Source: Bdellovibrionia bacterium (GTDB taxonomy: Bacteria; Bdellovibrionota; Bdellovibrionia; Bdellovibrionales; JAUICD01). From it: a DNA stretch of 49,239 nucleotides. Below the pieces are notes generated by a model. That model was not told where the DNA came from. It saw only the letters and a list, made by a program, of their open reading frames with translations, and searched no databases. Made by a program: the position numbers and the translations under genes. This document shows positions 33,886-43,614 of this stretch, in pieces (position 1 is the stretch's first letter; the number at the start of each line of letters is the position of its first letter). The stretch lies in NCBI GenBank assembly GCA_030427965.1, contig JAUICD010000022.1, forward strand, positions 1-49,239, in the 5' to 3' direction.

Positions 33886-34833
33886 TTATTTGGCCATTTT
33901 TTCTAAATCAAAAAGAATGGAGTGCATAGCATGAATAAGATCAGGGTCATATCTTTCTTCAAGTTTTTCCTTCATAAATGTCAAAGCTTCAATAGGTGAC
34001 ATCGGCTTGTTGTATGTGCGCTTTGTGGTCATGGCATCATAGGTATCTGTGATTGCAACAATTCGAGCCATAGGATGGATTTCATCACCTTCTAGCTGTT
34101 GAGGGTATCCGTTACCTAAAAAATTTTCGTGGTGTTCAAAACAACAGGCCTTCATGGCTTCTGTGATTCCAGGAATCTCGTGAAGAAGCTTAAGCCCAAA
34201 GTCAGGATGTCGTCTCATTTGTTCCCACTCGACATCATCTAAGGGGCCATTTTTACAGATAATATCAGGGCTGACATTGCGTTTGCCGATATCATGGAAA
34301 AGTGAACCTTTCCCCATCTCCTCCAATTCTTTATCAGAGTAACCCACGGCTTGAGCAAGTCCCAAAGAATAGATGCTCACATCCAGTGAGTGATTGTAAG
34401 TGTAGAAGTCATGGCTTGAAAGGCTAATCAAATGGGCCATGCCATCTGGGTCTTGATCCATAAACTGTACTAAATTTGATATAATAGGTTCGGCATTATT
34501 CAGAGCCGTTTCGACATCTGGGTGCTCAAAGACTTCTTCAACAAGTGCAAATGAGCTTTCTCTTAAAATCTGAGCGCGAACCTTGGTCTCAAGAGAAGAG
34601 TTATTGACTTGATCATGCACATAATTTTTGTAGGCTTGTCGGTCTGACTCTTTCACAAAAAACAGGTCAGAGCCTTTTTGTGAGAGCTTTTCGATTTGAT
34701 CTCGCTCTAAATTGTCACCAGCTCTTTTATAGTGGACATACTTTTGATTGATGAGAACGAATATGTCGAAAGTGGTCGACTTGTCGGGGTTTAAGCTATT
34801 GATGCGTATTCTAAAATAATTGTCTTCTGCCAC
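33886..34833 (-). CDS. HD-GYP domain protein (cyclic-di-GMP phosphodiesterase)
   Basis: The C-terminal domain (about 130-310) has the HD pair in LFHDIGK (about 175), the upstream helix HSLDVSIYS, and HHENFLGNGYP (about 231-241), followed by ITDTYDAMTTKRTY. This is a complete HD-GYP metal site, so hydrolysis of c-di-GMP is likely. The N-terminal 120 residues resemble the DUF3391-type regulatory region seen before many HD-GYP domains; no receiver or membrane segment is present. The start is GTG 34833. It is divergent from recG. Confidence 0.93.
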   Translation of the reverse strand: MAEDNYFRIRINSLNPDKSTTFDIFVLINQKYVHYKRAGDNLERDQIEKLSQKGSDLFFVKESDRQAYKNYVHDQVNNSSLETKVRAQILRESSFALVEEVFEHPDVETALNNAEPIISNLVQFMDQDPDGMAHLISLSSHDFYTYNHSLDVSIYSLGLAQAVGYSDKELEEMGKGSLFHDIGKRNVSPDIICKNGPLDDVEWEQMRRHPDFGLKLLHEIPGITEAMKACCFEHHENFLGNGYPQQLEGDEIHPMARIVAITDTYDAMTTKRTYNKPMSPIEALTFMKEKLEERYDPDLIHAMHSILFDLEKMAK

Positions 34834-34894
34834 TCTTTAAAGTCTACTACTGATTGATTGACTGTCCAAGAAAAGAACCGTAATCGGGAGAGGG

Positions 34895-36982
34895 ATGGAA
34901 GCCAATATTGACACGCCAGTACAATACTTGAAAGGGGTCGGCCCCCACCTGGGTCGAGCCTTTCAGAAGCGAGGAATCACGACGATTGAAGATTTGATTC
35001 ATTGGTATCCTCGTGGATATCAAGATAGACGTGCAGCTCGTAAAATTTCTGACTTAAAAGAAGGGGAGCTTGTGAGTCTTCGGGCTCAAGTTGTGGGCGT
35101 TCGAAGTCAGAACCTAGGTCGCTCCAAGAGAAAGATGTGGGATGTTGTTTTGCGCGACTCTTCAGGGGTTATTCATTGCAAATATTTTCGAACACCTTAC
35201 AAAGGGTACTTTGAACGTTTTTCTCCCAACATGTTTGTTCGAGTAGAAGGTCAGGTGACACTTTATCGAGGAAACATTGAGTTTCATCATCCTGATATTC
35301 GAGATGACGAGAGTGATGATGAAAACTTAGATGCGATTATTCCACTTTATACTGAGACTGAGGGGTTAAGCCCAAGGCGAATTTCAAAAATCATCTCTTT
35401 GGCTTTCAATCGTCTTGAAGGAAAGATAGAGGAGACTCTTCCCAGATGGTTATTAGAAAAATATAAACTGCCTCCAAGAGAAGTGTCTTTAAGGGCGCTT
35501 CATATTCCGCCAGAAGAAAGTGGGCTTGATTTTTCACAGAGGAAATCGAAGTATCATAGACGAGTCATTTTTGAAGAGTTTTTCTGGATGCAACTTGTTT
35601 TGATGTCACGGAAATCTACTGCAATTCGCTTAAAAGCTCATCAAATGTCGGGAAATTCTTCAACAATTAAAGCTTTCATAGAAAGCCTACCATTTTCTTT
35701 GACTCACGATCAGGAGAAAGCGCTTGGTGAAATCATTGAAGACTTGAACTGCCCTCACCCTATGCATCGGCTTGTTCAGGGAGATGTGGGTTCTGGTAAA
35801 ACAGCGGTCGCCTTTCTGGCTGCGGCATACACACTTGTTAATGGCAATCAATGTGCACTTATGGCACCCACTGAAATTCTTTGTGAACAGCACTATAAGA
35901 AAGCCAAAGAAATATTTGAACCTCTTGGATTTAAGGTGGGTTTTTTAACAGGAAGAATGAAGAAATCTGAGCGAGAATTGATATCCAACCAACTTACAAG
36001 TGGTGAGATTTCTCTTGTGATTGGTACCCATGCCTTAATTCAAGAGGACGTTGACTTTAAATCTTTGGGGCTTGCCATTATTGATGAGCAGCATCGCTTT
36101 GGTGTTCACCAAAGACGGCTTTTAAAAACCAAGGGGCTTTCACCACATTTTTTGGTGATGACGGCAACTCCAATTCCAAGATCACTTGCAATGACTCTTT
36201 ATGGAGATTTGGATGTTTCACTGATCAAAGAATCCCCAAGGGGAAGAAAGCCAGTCGTTACTCGTGTTGTATTTGAAAGTAAGCGAGCTCAAGTGATGGG
36301 ATTTATGGAAACTCAAATCAAAGCCGGGAGACAGGTCTATATTATTCTTCCTTTAGTGGAAGAGAGTGAGAAGATGGATTTGAAGGATGCTATCAATGAA
36401 TATGAAAAATTAAAGAAACAATACCCTAAAATCCGTTTTGGATTGATTCATGGGCGTATGAAGTCTGAGGAAAAAGAAGAATCGATGAACTTGTTTCGAC
36501 AAGGAAAGCTAGATGCTTTGGTTTCCACAACTGTGATAGAGGTTGGGGTGGATGTTCCAAATGCAAATATGATTTTGATTGAACACTCTGAAAGATTTGG
36601 CCTTTCTCAACTTCACCAACTGAGAGGCCGTGTGGGTCGGGGGGAGCATAAGAGTTATTGTGTTCTTATGCTTGGAAATGCTGTTTCTGAAGACAGTCGT
36701 AATCGGGTACGTGTTATGGCGGAAACAAATAACGGGTTTGAAATTGCAGATAGGGATCTTGAGATTCGAGGGCCGGGGGATTTCTTAGGGACACGGCAGT
36801 CGGGACTTGAGGGTTTTAAGATGGCCAATATGGTTCGTGACTTTGAAATACTGGTGGAGGCTAGAAAGGCCGCACAAGAGGTCATTGCACGAGATCCAAA
36901 TCTCAGTCGCCCAGAACATTCTAAGTTGAAAATGGAATTGAGCCGAGGTGATGGATTTCTTGCTCTTGCCACATCGGGCTAG
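34895..36982 (+). CDS. recG: ATP-dependent DNA helicase RecG
   Basis: RecG remodels stalled forks and branch-migrates Holliday junctions. The 695-residue length is normal. An N-terminal wedge/OB domain (about 1-230) contains the helix-hairpin start TPVQYLKGVGPHLGRAF. Motor motifs follow: GDVGSGKTAVA (about 295), DEQHRFG (about 395), TATPIPRSL, and the C-terminal RGRVGRG and DLEIRGPGDFLGTRQSG. GGGAG precedes the ATG. No operon partner is evident; carD follows after 150 bp. Confidence 0.97.
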   Translation: MEANIDTPVQYLKGVGPHLGRAFQKRGITTIEDLIHWYPRGYQDRRAARKISDLKEGELVSLRAQVVGVRSQNLGRSKRKMWDVVLRDSSGVIHCKYFRTPYKGYFERFSPNMFVRVEGQVTLYRGNIEFHHPDIRDDESDDENLDAIIPLYTETEGLSPRRISKIISLAFNRLEGKIEETLPRWLLEKYKLPPREVSLRALHIPPEESGLDFSQRKSKYHRRVIFEEFFWMQLVLMSRKSTAIRLKAHQMSGNSSTIKAFIESLPFSLTHDQEKALGEIIEDLNCPHPMHRLVQGDVGSGKTAVAFLAAAYTLVNGNQCALMAPTEILCEQHYKKAKEIFEPLGFKVGFLTGRMKKSERELISNQLTSGEISLVIGTHALIQEDVDFKSLGLAIIDEQHRFGVHQRRLLKTKGLSPHFLVMTATPIPRSLAMTLYGDLDVSLIKESPRGRKPVVTRVVFESKRAQVMGFMETQIKAGRQVYIILPLVEESEKMDLKDAINEYEKLKKQYPKIRFGLIHGRMKSEEKEESMNLFRQGKLDALVSTTVIEVGVDVPNANMILIEHSERFGLSQLHQLRGRVGRGEHKSYCVLMLGNAVSEDSRNRVRVMAETNNGFEIADRDLEIRGPGDFLGTRQSGLEGFKMANMVRDFEILVEARKAAQEVIARDPNLSRPEHSKLKMELSRGDGFLALATSG

Positions 36983-37133
36983 TGCTTCCCTGTGTTTTAG
37001 AGAGTGTTTTTGGTAATTCTTACAACCTCGGTGACTAAAATGGTCGTTCTTTTGATTGATAAGTTGTGTCAAAAGTGCTATAAACTTCCCTGACGACGAG
37101 AGGGGATCCTCCCTTTTCCTGAAAGGTGCTTGA

Positions 37134-37628
37134 ATGGATTTATTTGAAGTTGGTGATTATGCTGTATACCCAGGACATGGCGTTGGTAAAATAGTTTCAG
37201 TTGAATCAAAAGAAATCATGGGGCATCCCCATAAGTTTTATTCGATTGAAATCATTGAAGGTGGGATGAAGATTATGGTTCCATCCAACAATGTGAAAAA
37301 TGTCGGTGTTCGTCCCCTTATTACTGAAAAGGAAGCTGGGGATGTTTTAGACTTACTTCAGCGCCCAACTGATGTCAAAATTGACAATCAAACATGGAAT
37401 CGTCGTTATCGAGAATACATGGAAAAGATCAAGACAGGGTCTGTTTATGAAATTGCAGAAGTCTTAAGAGATCTCTTTTTACTTCGAGTGGACAAAGAGT
37501 TGAGTTTTGGAGAGCGTAAGATGCTAGATACAGCCCGTAGTCTTTTGATCAAAGAGCTGGCTCTTGCAACCAAGGAAGAAGAGAATCAGATGGCAACGAA
37601 GGTTGCTGACATTTTTGGTGGGGCTTAA
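37134..37628 (+). CDS. carD: CarD family transcription regulator
   Basis: CarD/CdnL proteins bind the RNA polymerase beta subunit and stabilise open promoter complexes. The 164-residue product has the N-terminal RNAP-interaction Tudor-like domain (about 1-60; FEVGDYAVYPGHGVGKI) and a helical C-terminal DNA-binding domain including WNRRYREYMEKIKTG (about 83-97). AAAGGTG precedes the ATG. A short GC hairpin with a T-run (37100-37117) lies in its leader. gltX follows behind its own probable promoter. Confidence 0.93.
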   Translation: MDLFEVGDYAVYPGHGVGKIVSVESKEIMGHPHKFYSIEIIEGGMKIMVPSNNVKNVGVRPLITEKEAGDVLDLLQRPTDVKIDNQTWNRRYREYMEKIKTGSVYEIAEVLRDLFLLRVDKELSFGERKMLDTARSLLIKELALATKEEENQMATKVADIFGGA

Positions 37629-37677
37629 TTTTTTTCTATCCTTAATAAGGACAAAACCTAGAAATCTCACTCAGACT

Positions 37678-37706
37678 TTGACTAATTCCAAATAGAATTG
37701 GATACC
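37678..37706 (+). promoter_or_regulatory. Probable sigma-70 promoter of gltX with a small inverted repeat
   Basis: TTGACT (37678-37683) is spaced 17 nt from GATACC (37701-37706). The spacer contains TCCAA and TTGGA in inverted order (37687-37702), a possible operator. The -10 match is modest. Confidence 0.4.
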
Positions 37707-37732
37707 TGAAAGATCACTTTTGGGAGAAAACC

Positions 37733-39184
37733 ATGTCCAATAAAATCCGCACAAGATTCGCACCTTCACCAACTGGATATCTTCATGTTGGCGGAGCGCG
37801 AACCGCTCTTTTTAGCTGGCTCTTTGCAAAACATCATAATGGAGAATTTGTTCTTCGGATTGAAGATACAGATCAGGAAAGATCCACAGATGAAGCCCTT
37901 CAGATGCAGCTTTCAGATCTTAAGTGGCTCAATTTAGATTGGAATGAGGGACCTGAAGCTGGAGGAGAGTATGGTCCCTACAGACAAAGTGAGAGACTTG
38001 GTATTTATCAAGAGTGTGTCCAAAAACTTATTCAAGAAAAAAAAGCCTTTCACTGTTTTTGTAAAAACTCGGATTTAGAAACCAAAATGGAAGCACTTAA
38101 AAAAGCCGGACTCCCTATGCATTATGATGGAACCTGTAGAAAACTTTCTCAAGAAGAAGTGGCTGTTCGGCTTGAGGGTGGTGAGAAGGCGGTTATAAGA
38201 TTTCATGTATCTCAAGAGAAAGATTACGTTCTTGATGATCTTGTAAGGGGTGAGGTGAGCTTTCCGTCCTCGATGGTCGGAGATTTTGTTATATTAAGAT
38301 CTGATGGAATGCCAGTTTACAACTTTGCTTGTGCTGTAGATGATCACCTTATGAAAATGACCCATGTCTTTCGTGCAGAAGAACATCTGAGCAATTCTTT
38401 GAGGCAACTCATGATCTATGAGGCATTTGGTTGGGAAGTTCCTCGTTTTGGACACCTCTCTCTCATTATGGGAGAAGATGGACAGAAGTTAAGTAAACGA
38501 CACGGAGCCACCAGCTGCAATGAGTACAAAGAGCGTGGATATCTTCCGGAAGCACTGACGAACTATCTGACTCTTTTGGGCTGGAGTTCTCCAAGTGGGA
38601 GTGAAATTCTTGAAAGAGAACTTTCGGTAAAAGAGTTTGATGGCACACGGATCAACTCTTCTCCTGCTATTTTTGACGAAGTAAAGCTCACTTGGATGAA
38701 TTCTGTTTATTTGAGAAACCTGAGTGATCAAGAGTTGTGGAAACGAGTTGAACCGTTTATTGCAAAAGAAAAAATTGAAATCTATGACGACCTTGCTTGG
38801 AGAGAAAAATCTGTTGGTGTACTGAAAACAGCAATGGAAACGCTTCACGATGCTGTTGATCTTTACCGACTTCTTTCTGATAACCTTTTTAAAGTTTCAG
38901 AAAAGGGAAAAGAAACTTTAGAGTGGGACTCTTCACAGGGTGTAGTTGAAAAGTGGATGGATCTTATTTCAAAAATGCCAAATACATTTATGACATCTGA
39001 AGAGTTTGAAGGGTTTCAGGAAGAAATCAAAAATTCGTGTGGAGTAAAAGGCAAGTTTTTATTTATGCCAATTCGAGTGGCTGTTATAGGCCATCCACAG
39101 GGAGCGGAGATGAAACAGCTTGCTCCGCTTTTAAAGAAATCCTCGCTTTTGGATCGTGCCGAATATTGCCTTGGAGAAATGTAG
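37733..39184 (+). CDS. gltX: Glutamyl-tRNA synthetase
   Basis: This class I synthetase charges tRNA-Glu. The 483-residue product has the HIGH-equivalent motif PSPTGYLHVGGART (about 10-23), the KMSKS-equivalent KLSKRHGA (about 252-259) and a helical anticodon-binding C-terminus. GGGAGAAAACC precedes the ATG. cysS starts just 1 bp after the gltX stop, so the two are probably co-transcribed. Whether it discriminates tRNA-Gln cannot be told from sequence alone. Confidence 0.97.
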   Translation: MSNKIRTRFAPSPTGYLHVGGARTALFSWLFAKHHNGEFVLRIEDTDQERSTDEALQMQLSDLKWLNLDWNEGPEAGGEYGPYRQSERLGIYQECVQKLIQEKKAFHCFCKNSDLETKMEALKKAGLPMHYDGTCRKLSQEEVAVRLEGGEKAVIRFHVSQEKDYVLDDLVRGEVSFPSSMVGDFVILRSDGMPVYNFACAVDDHLMKMTHVFRAEEHLSNSLRQLMIYEAFGWEVPRFGHLSLIMGEDGQKLSKRHGATSCNEYKERGYLPEALTNYLTLLGWSSPSGSEILERELSVKEFDGTRINSSPAIFDEVKLTWMNSVYLRNLSDQELWKRVEPFIAKEKIEIYDDLAWREKSVGVLKTAMETLHDAVDLYRLLSDNLFKVSEKGKETLEWDSSQGVVEKWMDLISKMPNTFMTSEEFEGFQEEIKNSCGVKGKFLFMPIRVAVIGHPQGAEMKQLAPLLKKSSLLDRAEYCLGEM

Positions 39185-39185
39185 A

Positions 39186-40646
39186 ATGATCAAAATATAC
39201 AATACACAGACAAAGCAAAAAGAAGAATTTCATTCTATTGAAGATAGAAAAGTCAAAATGTATGTGTGTGGACCGACTGTATATGATCTTTTGCATGTTG
39301 GAAATTTTCGAGGAGCCATTTTCTTTAATTTGGTTCGAAATTGGTTTGAATATCGTGGGTATGAAGTGACGTATGTTTACAACTACACAGACATTGATGA
39401 CAAAATTATTAAACGCGCCAACGAAGAGAGTATTAAAACTGAAGATGTTGCAGAGAAATATATCGCTGAGTTTGAAAAGGACTTTCAAAACCTTGGTTTG
39501 AAACCTCACTCTCACAACCCAAGAGCCACCCATCATATTGATGGTATGGTGGAGATGATTGAAAAGCTGATTGAAAATGAGAAAGCCTATGTCACTGAAG
39601 GAGGAGAGGTTTTCTATAGTGTAGAAAGCTTTTCCGAATATGGAAAGCTTTCTCATAAAAACTTAGATGAGCTCCAGAGTGGAGCTCGAGTGGAGGTCAC
39701 GGCCAATAAAAAAAATCCACTCGACTTTGTTCTTTGGAAACCCAGTAAGCCAAATGAGCCAAAATGGCCGTCTCCTTGGGGTGAAGGTCGTCCGGGCTGG
39801 CACATTGAATGTAGTGTGATGAGTTCAAAAATTTTAGGAGATACGATTGATATTCATGGAGGTGGAATTGATTTAATCTTCCCTCATCATGAAAATGAAA
39901 TTGCACAAAGTGAAGGCTCTTCGGGTAAGAGTTTTGTGAAATACTGGATGCACAATAACTTTATCAACTTTGGTGATGAGAAGATGTCAAAATCTTTGGG
40001 AAATACAGTCACTGGCCGTGCTTTTATTGAGAAGTATCACCCTGAAATATTTAAGTTCATGATACTGATGGCACATTACAGATCGCAATCAGACTTTTCT
40101 GTAAATCAAGTGAACAATGCTGTTGCGGGGCTTGCACGTATTTACTCTTCACTTGTTCTAGCAAGTGAAGCCTTGGCAGCAAGTGATGTTCAGCGAGGAG
40201 AAATTCCAAAGAAATTTGTAACTCTTCTTCAAGGTGCTAAGAAAGCAACAGAGCAGGCTCTTGATGATGATTTTAATACTCCTGAGGTGTTTGCTCGTGT
40301 TTTTGAAACAATCCGTGCCTTTAACTCACGATTTCGTCCAGGGCAAAAGGTGACTCCTGAAATAAAGGCAATGGCAGGCGGTTTTAGAGATTTTATGAAA
40401 TTTGTAGGGGAGCAAATGTCATTGATGCGTGAAGAGCCCAAAAGCTTTCTTGTTTCTCTTGATAGCATGCTTCTTGATCATAAGGGTTTGAAGCGTGAAG
40501 ACATTGATCAACTTGTAGAACAAAGAGTTCAAGCTCGTTTAGAGAAAAACTTTGAAGAAAGTGATCGCTTAAGAGATGAACTCACAGCAATGGGGATTGA
40601 GATCCATGACACTCCAGAAGGGACAGTGTGGGAAGTTCAAAAGTAA
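39186..40646 (+). CDS. cysS: Cysteinyl-tRNA synthetase
   Basis: ATG 39186, with GGAGAA upstream, gives a 486-residue product, the family's normal size. An open frame to 39156 only runs into gltX. HIGH-like [15 protein letters not shown] (about 28-42) includes the zinc-binding Cys; [11 protein letters not shown] (about 205), [10 protein letters not shown] (about 232) and KMSKSLGN (about 265) complete the zinc and ATP sites. The end overlaps the uvrB start by 19 nt. Confidence 0.97.
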   Translation: MIKIYNTQTKQKEEFHSIEDRKVKMYVCGPTVYDLLHVGNFRGAIFFNLVRNWFEYRGYEVTYVYNYTDIDDKIIKRANEESIKTEDVAEKYIAEFEKDFQNLGLKPHSHNPRATHHIDGMVEMIEKLIENEKAYVTEGGEVFYSVESFSEYGKLSHKNLDELQSGARVEVTANKKNPLDFVLWKPSKPNEPKWPSPWGEGRPGWHIECSVMSSKILGDTIDIHGGGIDLIFPHHENEIAQSEGSSGKSFVKYWMHNNFINFGDEKMSKSLGNTVTGRAFIEKYHPEIFKFMILMAHYRSQSDFSVNQVNNAVAGLARIYSSLVLASEALAASDVQRGEIPKKFVTLLQGAKKATEQALDDDFNTPEVFARVFETIRAFNSRFRPGQKVTPEIKAMAGGFRDFMKFVGEQMSLMREEPKSFLVSLDSMLLDHKGLKREDIDQLVEQRVQARLEKNFEESDRLRDELTAMGIEIHDTPEGTVWEVQK

Positions 40647-42658
40647 AGCGACTCTTTGAGCTCACAACTAAGTTTCACCCTGCAGGAGATCAACCCGCTG
40701 CTATCCAGAGTCTTTTAAATAACTACAAAGAAAACATCAAGCATCAAGTTCTTTTAGGAGTTACGGGAAGTGGTAAAACCTTTACCATGGCAAACTTGAT
40801 TCAAGACCTCAATGTGCCAACATTGATTTTAGCGCCAAATAAAACACTTGCAGCACAGCTGTACGCAGAGTTTAAATCACTTTTTCCTAAAAATGCAGTT
40901 GAGTACTTTGTGAGTTATTACGACTATTATCAACCAGAAGCTTATCTTCCATCGTCGGATACCTTTATTGAGAAAGACTCAGCTATCAACGAGCAAATTG
41001 ATCGAATGAGGCATTCTGCGACTCGATCCCTTTTTGACCGTAACGACGTGATTATTGTGAGTAGTGTTTCGTGTCTGTATGGCCTTGGAAGTCCTGAAGC
41101 TTATGAAGGGATGATGATTTCTCTTCGTGTGAACGAAGAGTTAAGACGAGATGTATTTCTTAGAGAGCTTGTCAGAATTTTATATCAAAGAAATGATGTC
41201 GACTTTCATCGAGGGACATTTCGTGTTCGAGGTGATGTGGTGGAGGTTTTTCCTCCTTACGAAGAAGATCGAGCACTGCGTGTGGAGTTTTTTGGTGATT
41301 ATATTGATAGAATTTCTTGGGTAGATCCATTGAGAGGCGTTGTCATGCAGGAGCTTGACGCAATAGGATTGTATCCTGGAAGTCATCACGTGAACACAGA
41401 TGAGAAAACAAAACGTGCCATTCATAGCATTCAAGAGGAACTTCGAGAGCGACTTACGGATCTTAAATCCAATATGAAACTCTTAGAGGCTCAGAGACTT
41501 GAGCAAAGAACTTATTACGATATAGAAATGATTGAAGAGCTAGGGTTTTGTCATGGTATTGAGAATTATTCTCGACATTTCACAGGACGAGGTAAGGGGG
41601 AGCCCCCTCCAACCTTGCTGGAGTATTTTCCACCAGAGTTTCTTTGTTTGATTGATGAAAGCCATGTGACAGTTCCTCAAATTGGAGGAATGTATCGTGG
41701 AGATCAATCTAGAAAAGGCACACTTGTTGAGCATGGATTCCGGCTGCCGTCAGCATTAGACAACCGCCCACTCAACTTTGAAGAATTCAATGCTCTTGTA
41801 GATAAGGTCCTTTATGTTTCTGCAACTCCTGGGGACTGGGAGTTCAAACGATCTGAAGGTATGATTGTAGAACAAATCATTCGCCCAACAGGACTTATTG
41901 ACCCAGAAATTGAAGTACGTCCCGCTCGTCATCAAGTAGATGACCTCCTAGGAGAGGTCAAAATTCGAGTCAAAAAGAAAGAACGTGTGTTGGTCACAAC
42001 ACTGACAAAGCGTTCTTCTGAAGATTTATCCGAGTACTATGAGGGATTGGGAATCAAGGTTAAATATCTTCACAGTGACATTAAGACAGTTGAGAGAACT
42101 GAAATTATCCGGGATCTTAGGCTTGGAGTGTTTGATGTACTTGTTGGTATCAACCTTTTAAGAGAAGGGCTTGATATTCCTGAAGTGAGCCTTGTTGCAA
42201 TTTTAGATGCAGATAAAGAGGGGTTTCTGAGATCTGAAAGATCTTTGATTCAAACAATTGGAAGAGCAGCAAGAAACTCAGAGGGGCGTGTAATTCTATA
42301 CGCCGATAAGATTACGGATTCCATGAAAAAAGCGATGGAGGAAACTTCTCGACGACGTGAAAAACAGAAAGCCTACAATAGGGAACATGGAATTACTCCT
42401 AAAACCATCATTAAGACCATTCAACAGGGACTTGGAGATGTTTATGAGGCCGATTATTCGACTGTTTCTGTTGCAGGAGGTGCGTCTCGGAGCGCGGGGT
42501 TTGAAAAATATGTGGAAAAGCCAGGTCTCATTACAAAAGACATTGTGAAGCTTAAGAAAAAAATGCGCAAATTTTCCGATGAGTTGGATTTTGAAGAGGC
42601 AGCAAAAATTCGTGATGAAATCCGCCGCCTTGAAATACTTGATATGGAATTAAATTAG
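40628..42658 (+). CDS. uvrB: Excinuclease ABC subunit B
   Basis: UvrB verifies lesions in nucleotide excision repair and loads UvrC. The 676-residue product has Walker [16 protein letters not shown] (about 39-53), the beta-hairpin segment [30 protein letters not shown] (about 339-352), helicase motif [11 protein letters not shown], and a C-terminal UVR motif (about 635-670) for UvrC contact. GTG 40628 lies inside the end of cysS and is the only start that yields the full N-terminus. uvrC lies 956 bp downstream, beyond one divergent gene. Confidence 0.97.
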   Translation: MGSSKVKRLFELTTKFHPAGDQPAAIQSLLNNYKENIKHQVLLGVTGSGKTFTMANLIQDLNVPTLILAPNKTLAAQLYAEFKSLFPKNAVEYFVSYYDYYQPEAYLPSSDTFIEKDSAINEQIDRMRHSATRSLFDRNDVIIVSSVSCLYGLGSPEAYEGMMISLRVNEELRRDVFLRELVRILYQRNDVDFHRGTFRVRGDVVEVFPPYEEDRALRVEFFGDYIDRISWVDPLRGVVMQELDAIGLYPGSHHVNTDEKTKRAIHSIQEELRERLTDLKSNMKLLEAQRLEQRTYYDIEMIEELGFCHGIENYSRHFTGRGKGEPPPTLLEYFPPEFLCLIDESHVTVPQIGGMYRGDQSRKGTLVEHGFRLPSALDNRPLNFEEFNALVDKVLYVSATPGDWEFKRSEGMIVEQIIRPTGLIDPEIEVRPARHQVDDLLGEVKIRVKKKERVLVTTLTKRSSEDLSEYYEGLGIKVKYLHSDIKTVERTEIIRDLRLGVFDVLVGINLLREGLDIPEVSLVAILDADKEGFLRSERSLIQTIGRAARNSEGRVILYADKITDSMKKAMEETSRRREKQKAYNREHGITPKTIIKTIQQGLGDVYEADYSTVSVAGGASRSAGFEKYVEKPGLITKDIVKLKKKMRKFSDELDFEEAAKIRDEIRRLEILDMELN

Positions 42659-42709
42659 GGGCGCCAAGCGTTTAGAAAAAGCGACTTAGCACCTAAAAAC
42701 GGAACCGAA

Positions 42710-43372
42710 CTATCTCAACATATCACGGGCAATGTTTCGAATCGACCTGTAGAGAGATTCCATTCTGCTGCCAGACGGGGCAGATAGATATTTTTGATGA
42801 TATCTTTCTTGTATTTGATAGAGTTCACGATAGCTCATGTATCTGGCCTGACTTTGAAAGACAGAAGTCGCTGTGTCAGCAGAAAAATTTCTTGCTGATT
42901 TATAAGCGGCTTCAAAACGTGAGCCTGATGGTTCTCTCATGTATTTTTGATGAAAATTTTCTGAGATTGAAACTGCTCGTTCAAAATGTCGAAGATATCT
43001 CAATTCGTATTCAATTGCTGAGAGTAGTCCATCCAGAGCGGAGTTTCTTGCCTCTTTGTGGAGTCTCTCCATAGCTGATCCAGTTGAATCACGCATGTAT
43101 TTGTTATGCTCCTCACGTGCGAAGTCTTCAATCGTACGTGCTTGGTAGTGGTCAAAAGCTCCATGGCGATTGACGACATCGATCGCAATTTCAATGGCAT
43201 TATTTCGTTGGCGCTTTGCGTGTTGCTCTTCCCAAGAACCACTTGGTGCTCTCATGTATTGTGCGTGCCAATGGGCAGCGTCACGTTCGTAATAATGATA
43301 ATCTGCAATGGTGTCAGCTTGAGCTAAAACGCCGGAACATAATATCGTTACAAGTAATAAAAGCTGTTTCAT
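42710..43372 (-). CDS. Exported protein of four 52-residue H-Y-M-PSGS repeats
   Basis: A signal peptide (MKQLLLLVTILCSGVLAQA) precedes four imperfect tandem repeats that fill the protein. Each carries a core H-x2-Y-(M/L)-x2-(P/S)-(S/T)-G-S: HAQYMRAPSGS at 36-46, HNKYMRDSTGS at 89-99, HQKYMREPSGS at 141-151 and HQKYLSAPSGS at 192-202, each followed about 12 residues later by RN. Spacing is 53, 52 and 51 residues. It is basic and His/Tyr-rich, with no Cys after cleavage. The family is not recognised. It is expressed opposite to uvrB and uvrC. Confidence 0.8.
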   Translation of the reverse strand: MKQLLLLVTILCSGVLAQADTIADYHYYERDAAHWHAQYMRAPSGSWEEQHAKRQRNNAIEIAIDVVNRHGAFDHYQARTIEDFAREEHNKYMRDSTGSAMERLHKEARNSALDGLLSAIEYELRYLRHFERAVSISENFHQKYMREPSGSRFEAAYKSARNFSADTATSVFQSQARYMSYRELYQIQERYHQKYLSAPSGSRMESLYRSIRNIARDMLR

Positions 43373-43614
43373 TGGTCCTCCAAGTGATGTTTGTCTTTCT
43401 ATGGTAGGTATAATGCAAGCTGTGCCAAAAGGTTTTGGTGTCAGTACGACCTAGCTTTGAAGTGCGTCATGTCCGGTATAGGGGCATTAAGTTGTTTTTT
43501 TAGGACCTAGAAAAAACGATTTAACGCTCAAGTATGACGCATCTTGGAGGTAAGCCGTACCTTTTTAATGTTTTTACCTGACATGTTTCTCAAAGAGGGC
43601 CTAATTAAAGATGA

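Noticed and set aside
40229..40468. Long antisense frames inside cysS, gltX, uvrB, recG and other housekeeping genes
   Set aside because: They are shadows: they lie wholly within strongly supported genes and show no start signals or domain motifs.
43463..43541. Inverted pair TGCGTCAT / ATGACGCA upstream of uvrC as an SOS-type operator
   Set aside because: The arms are 63 bp apart and do not match a LexA box; it is noted only in the uvrC entry.
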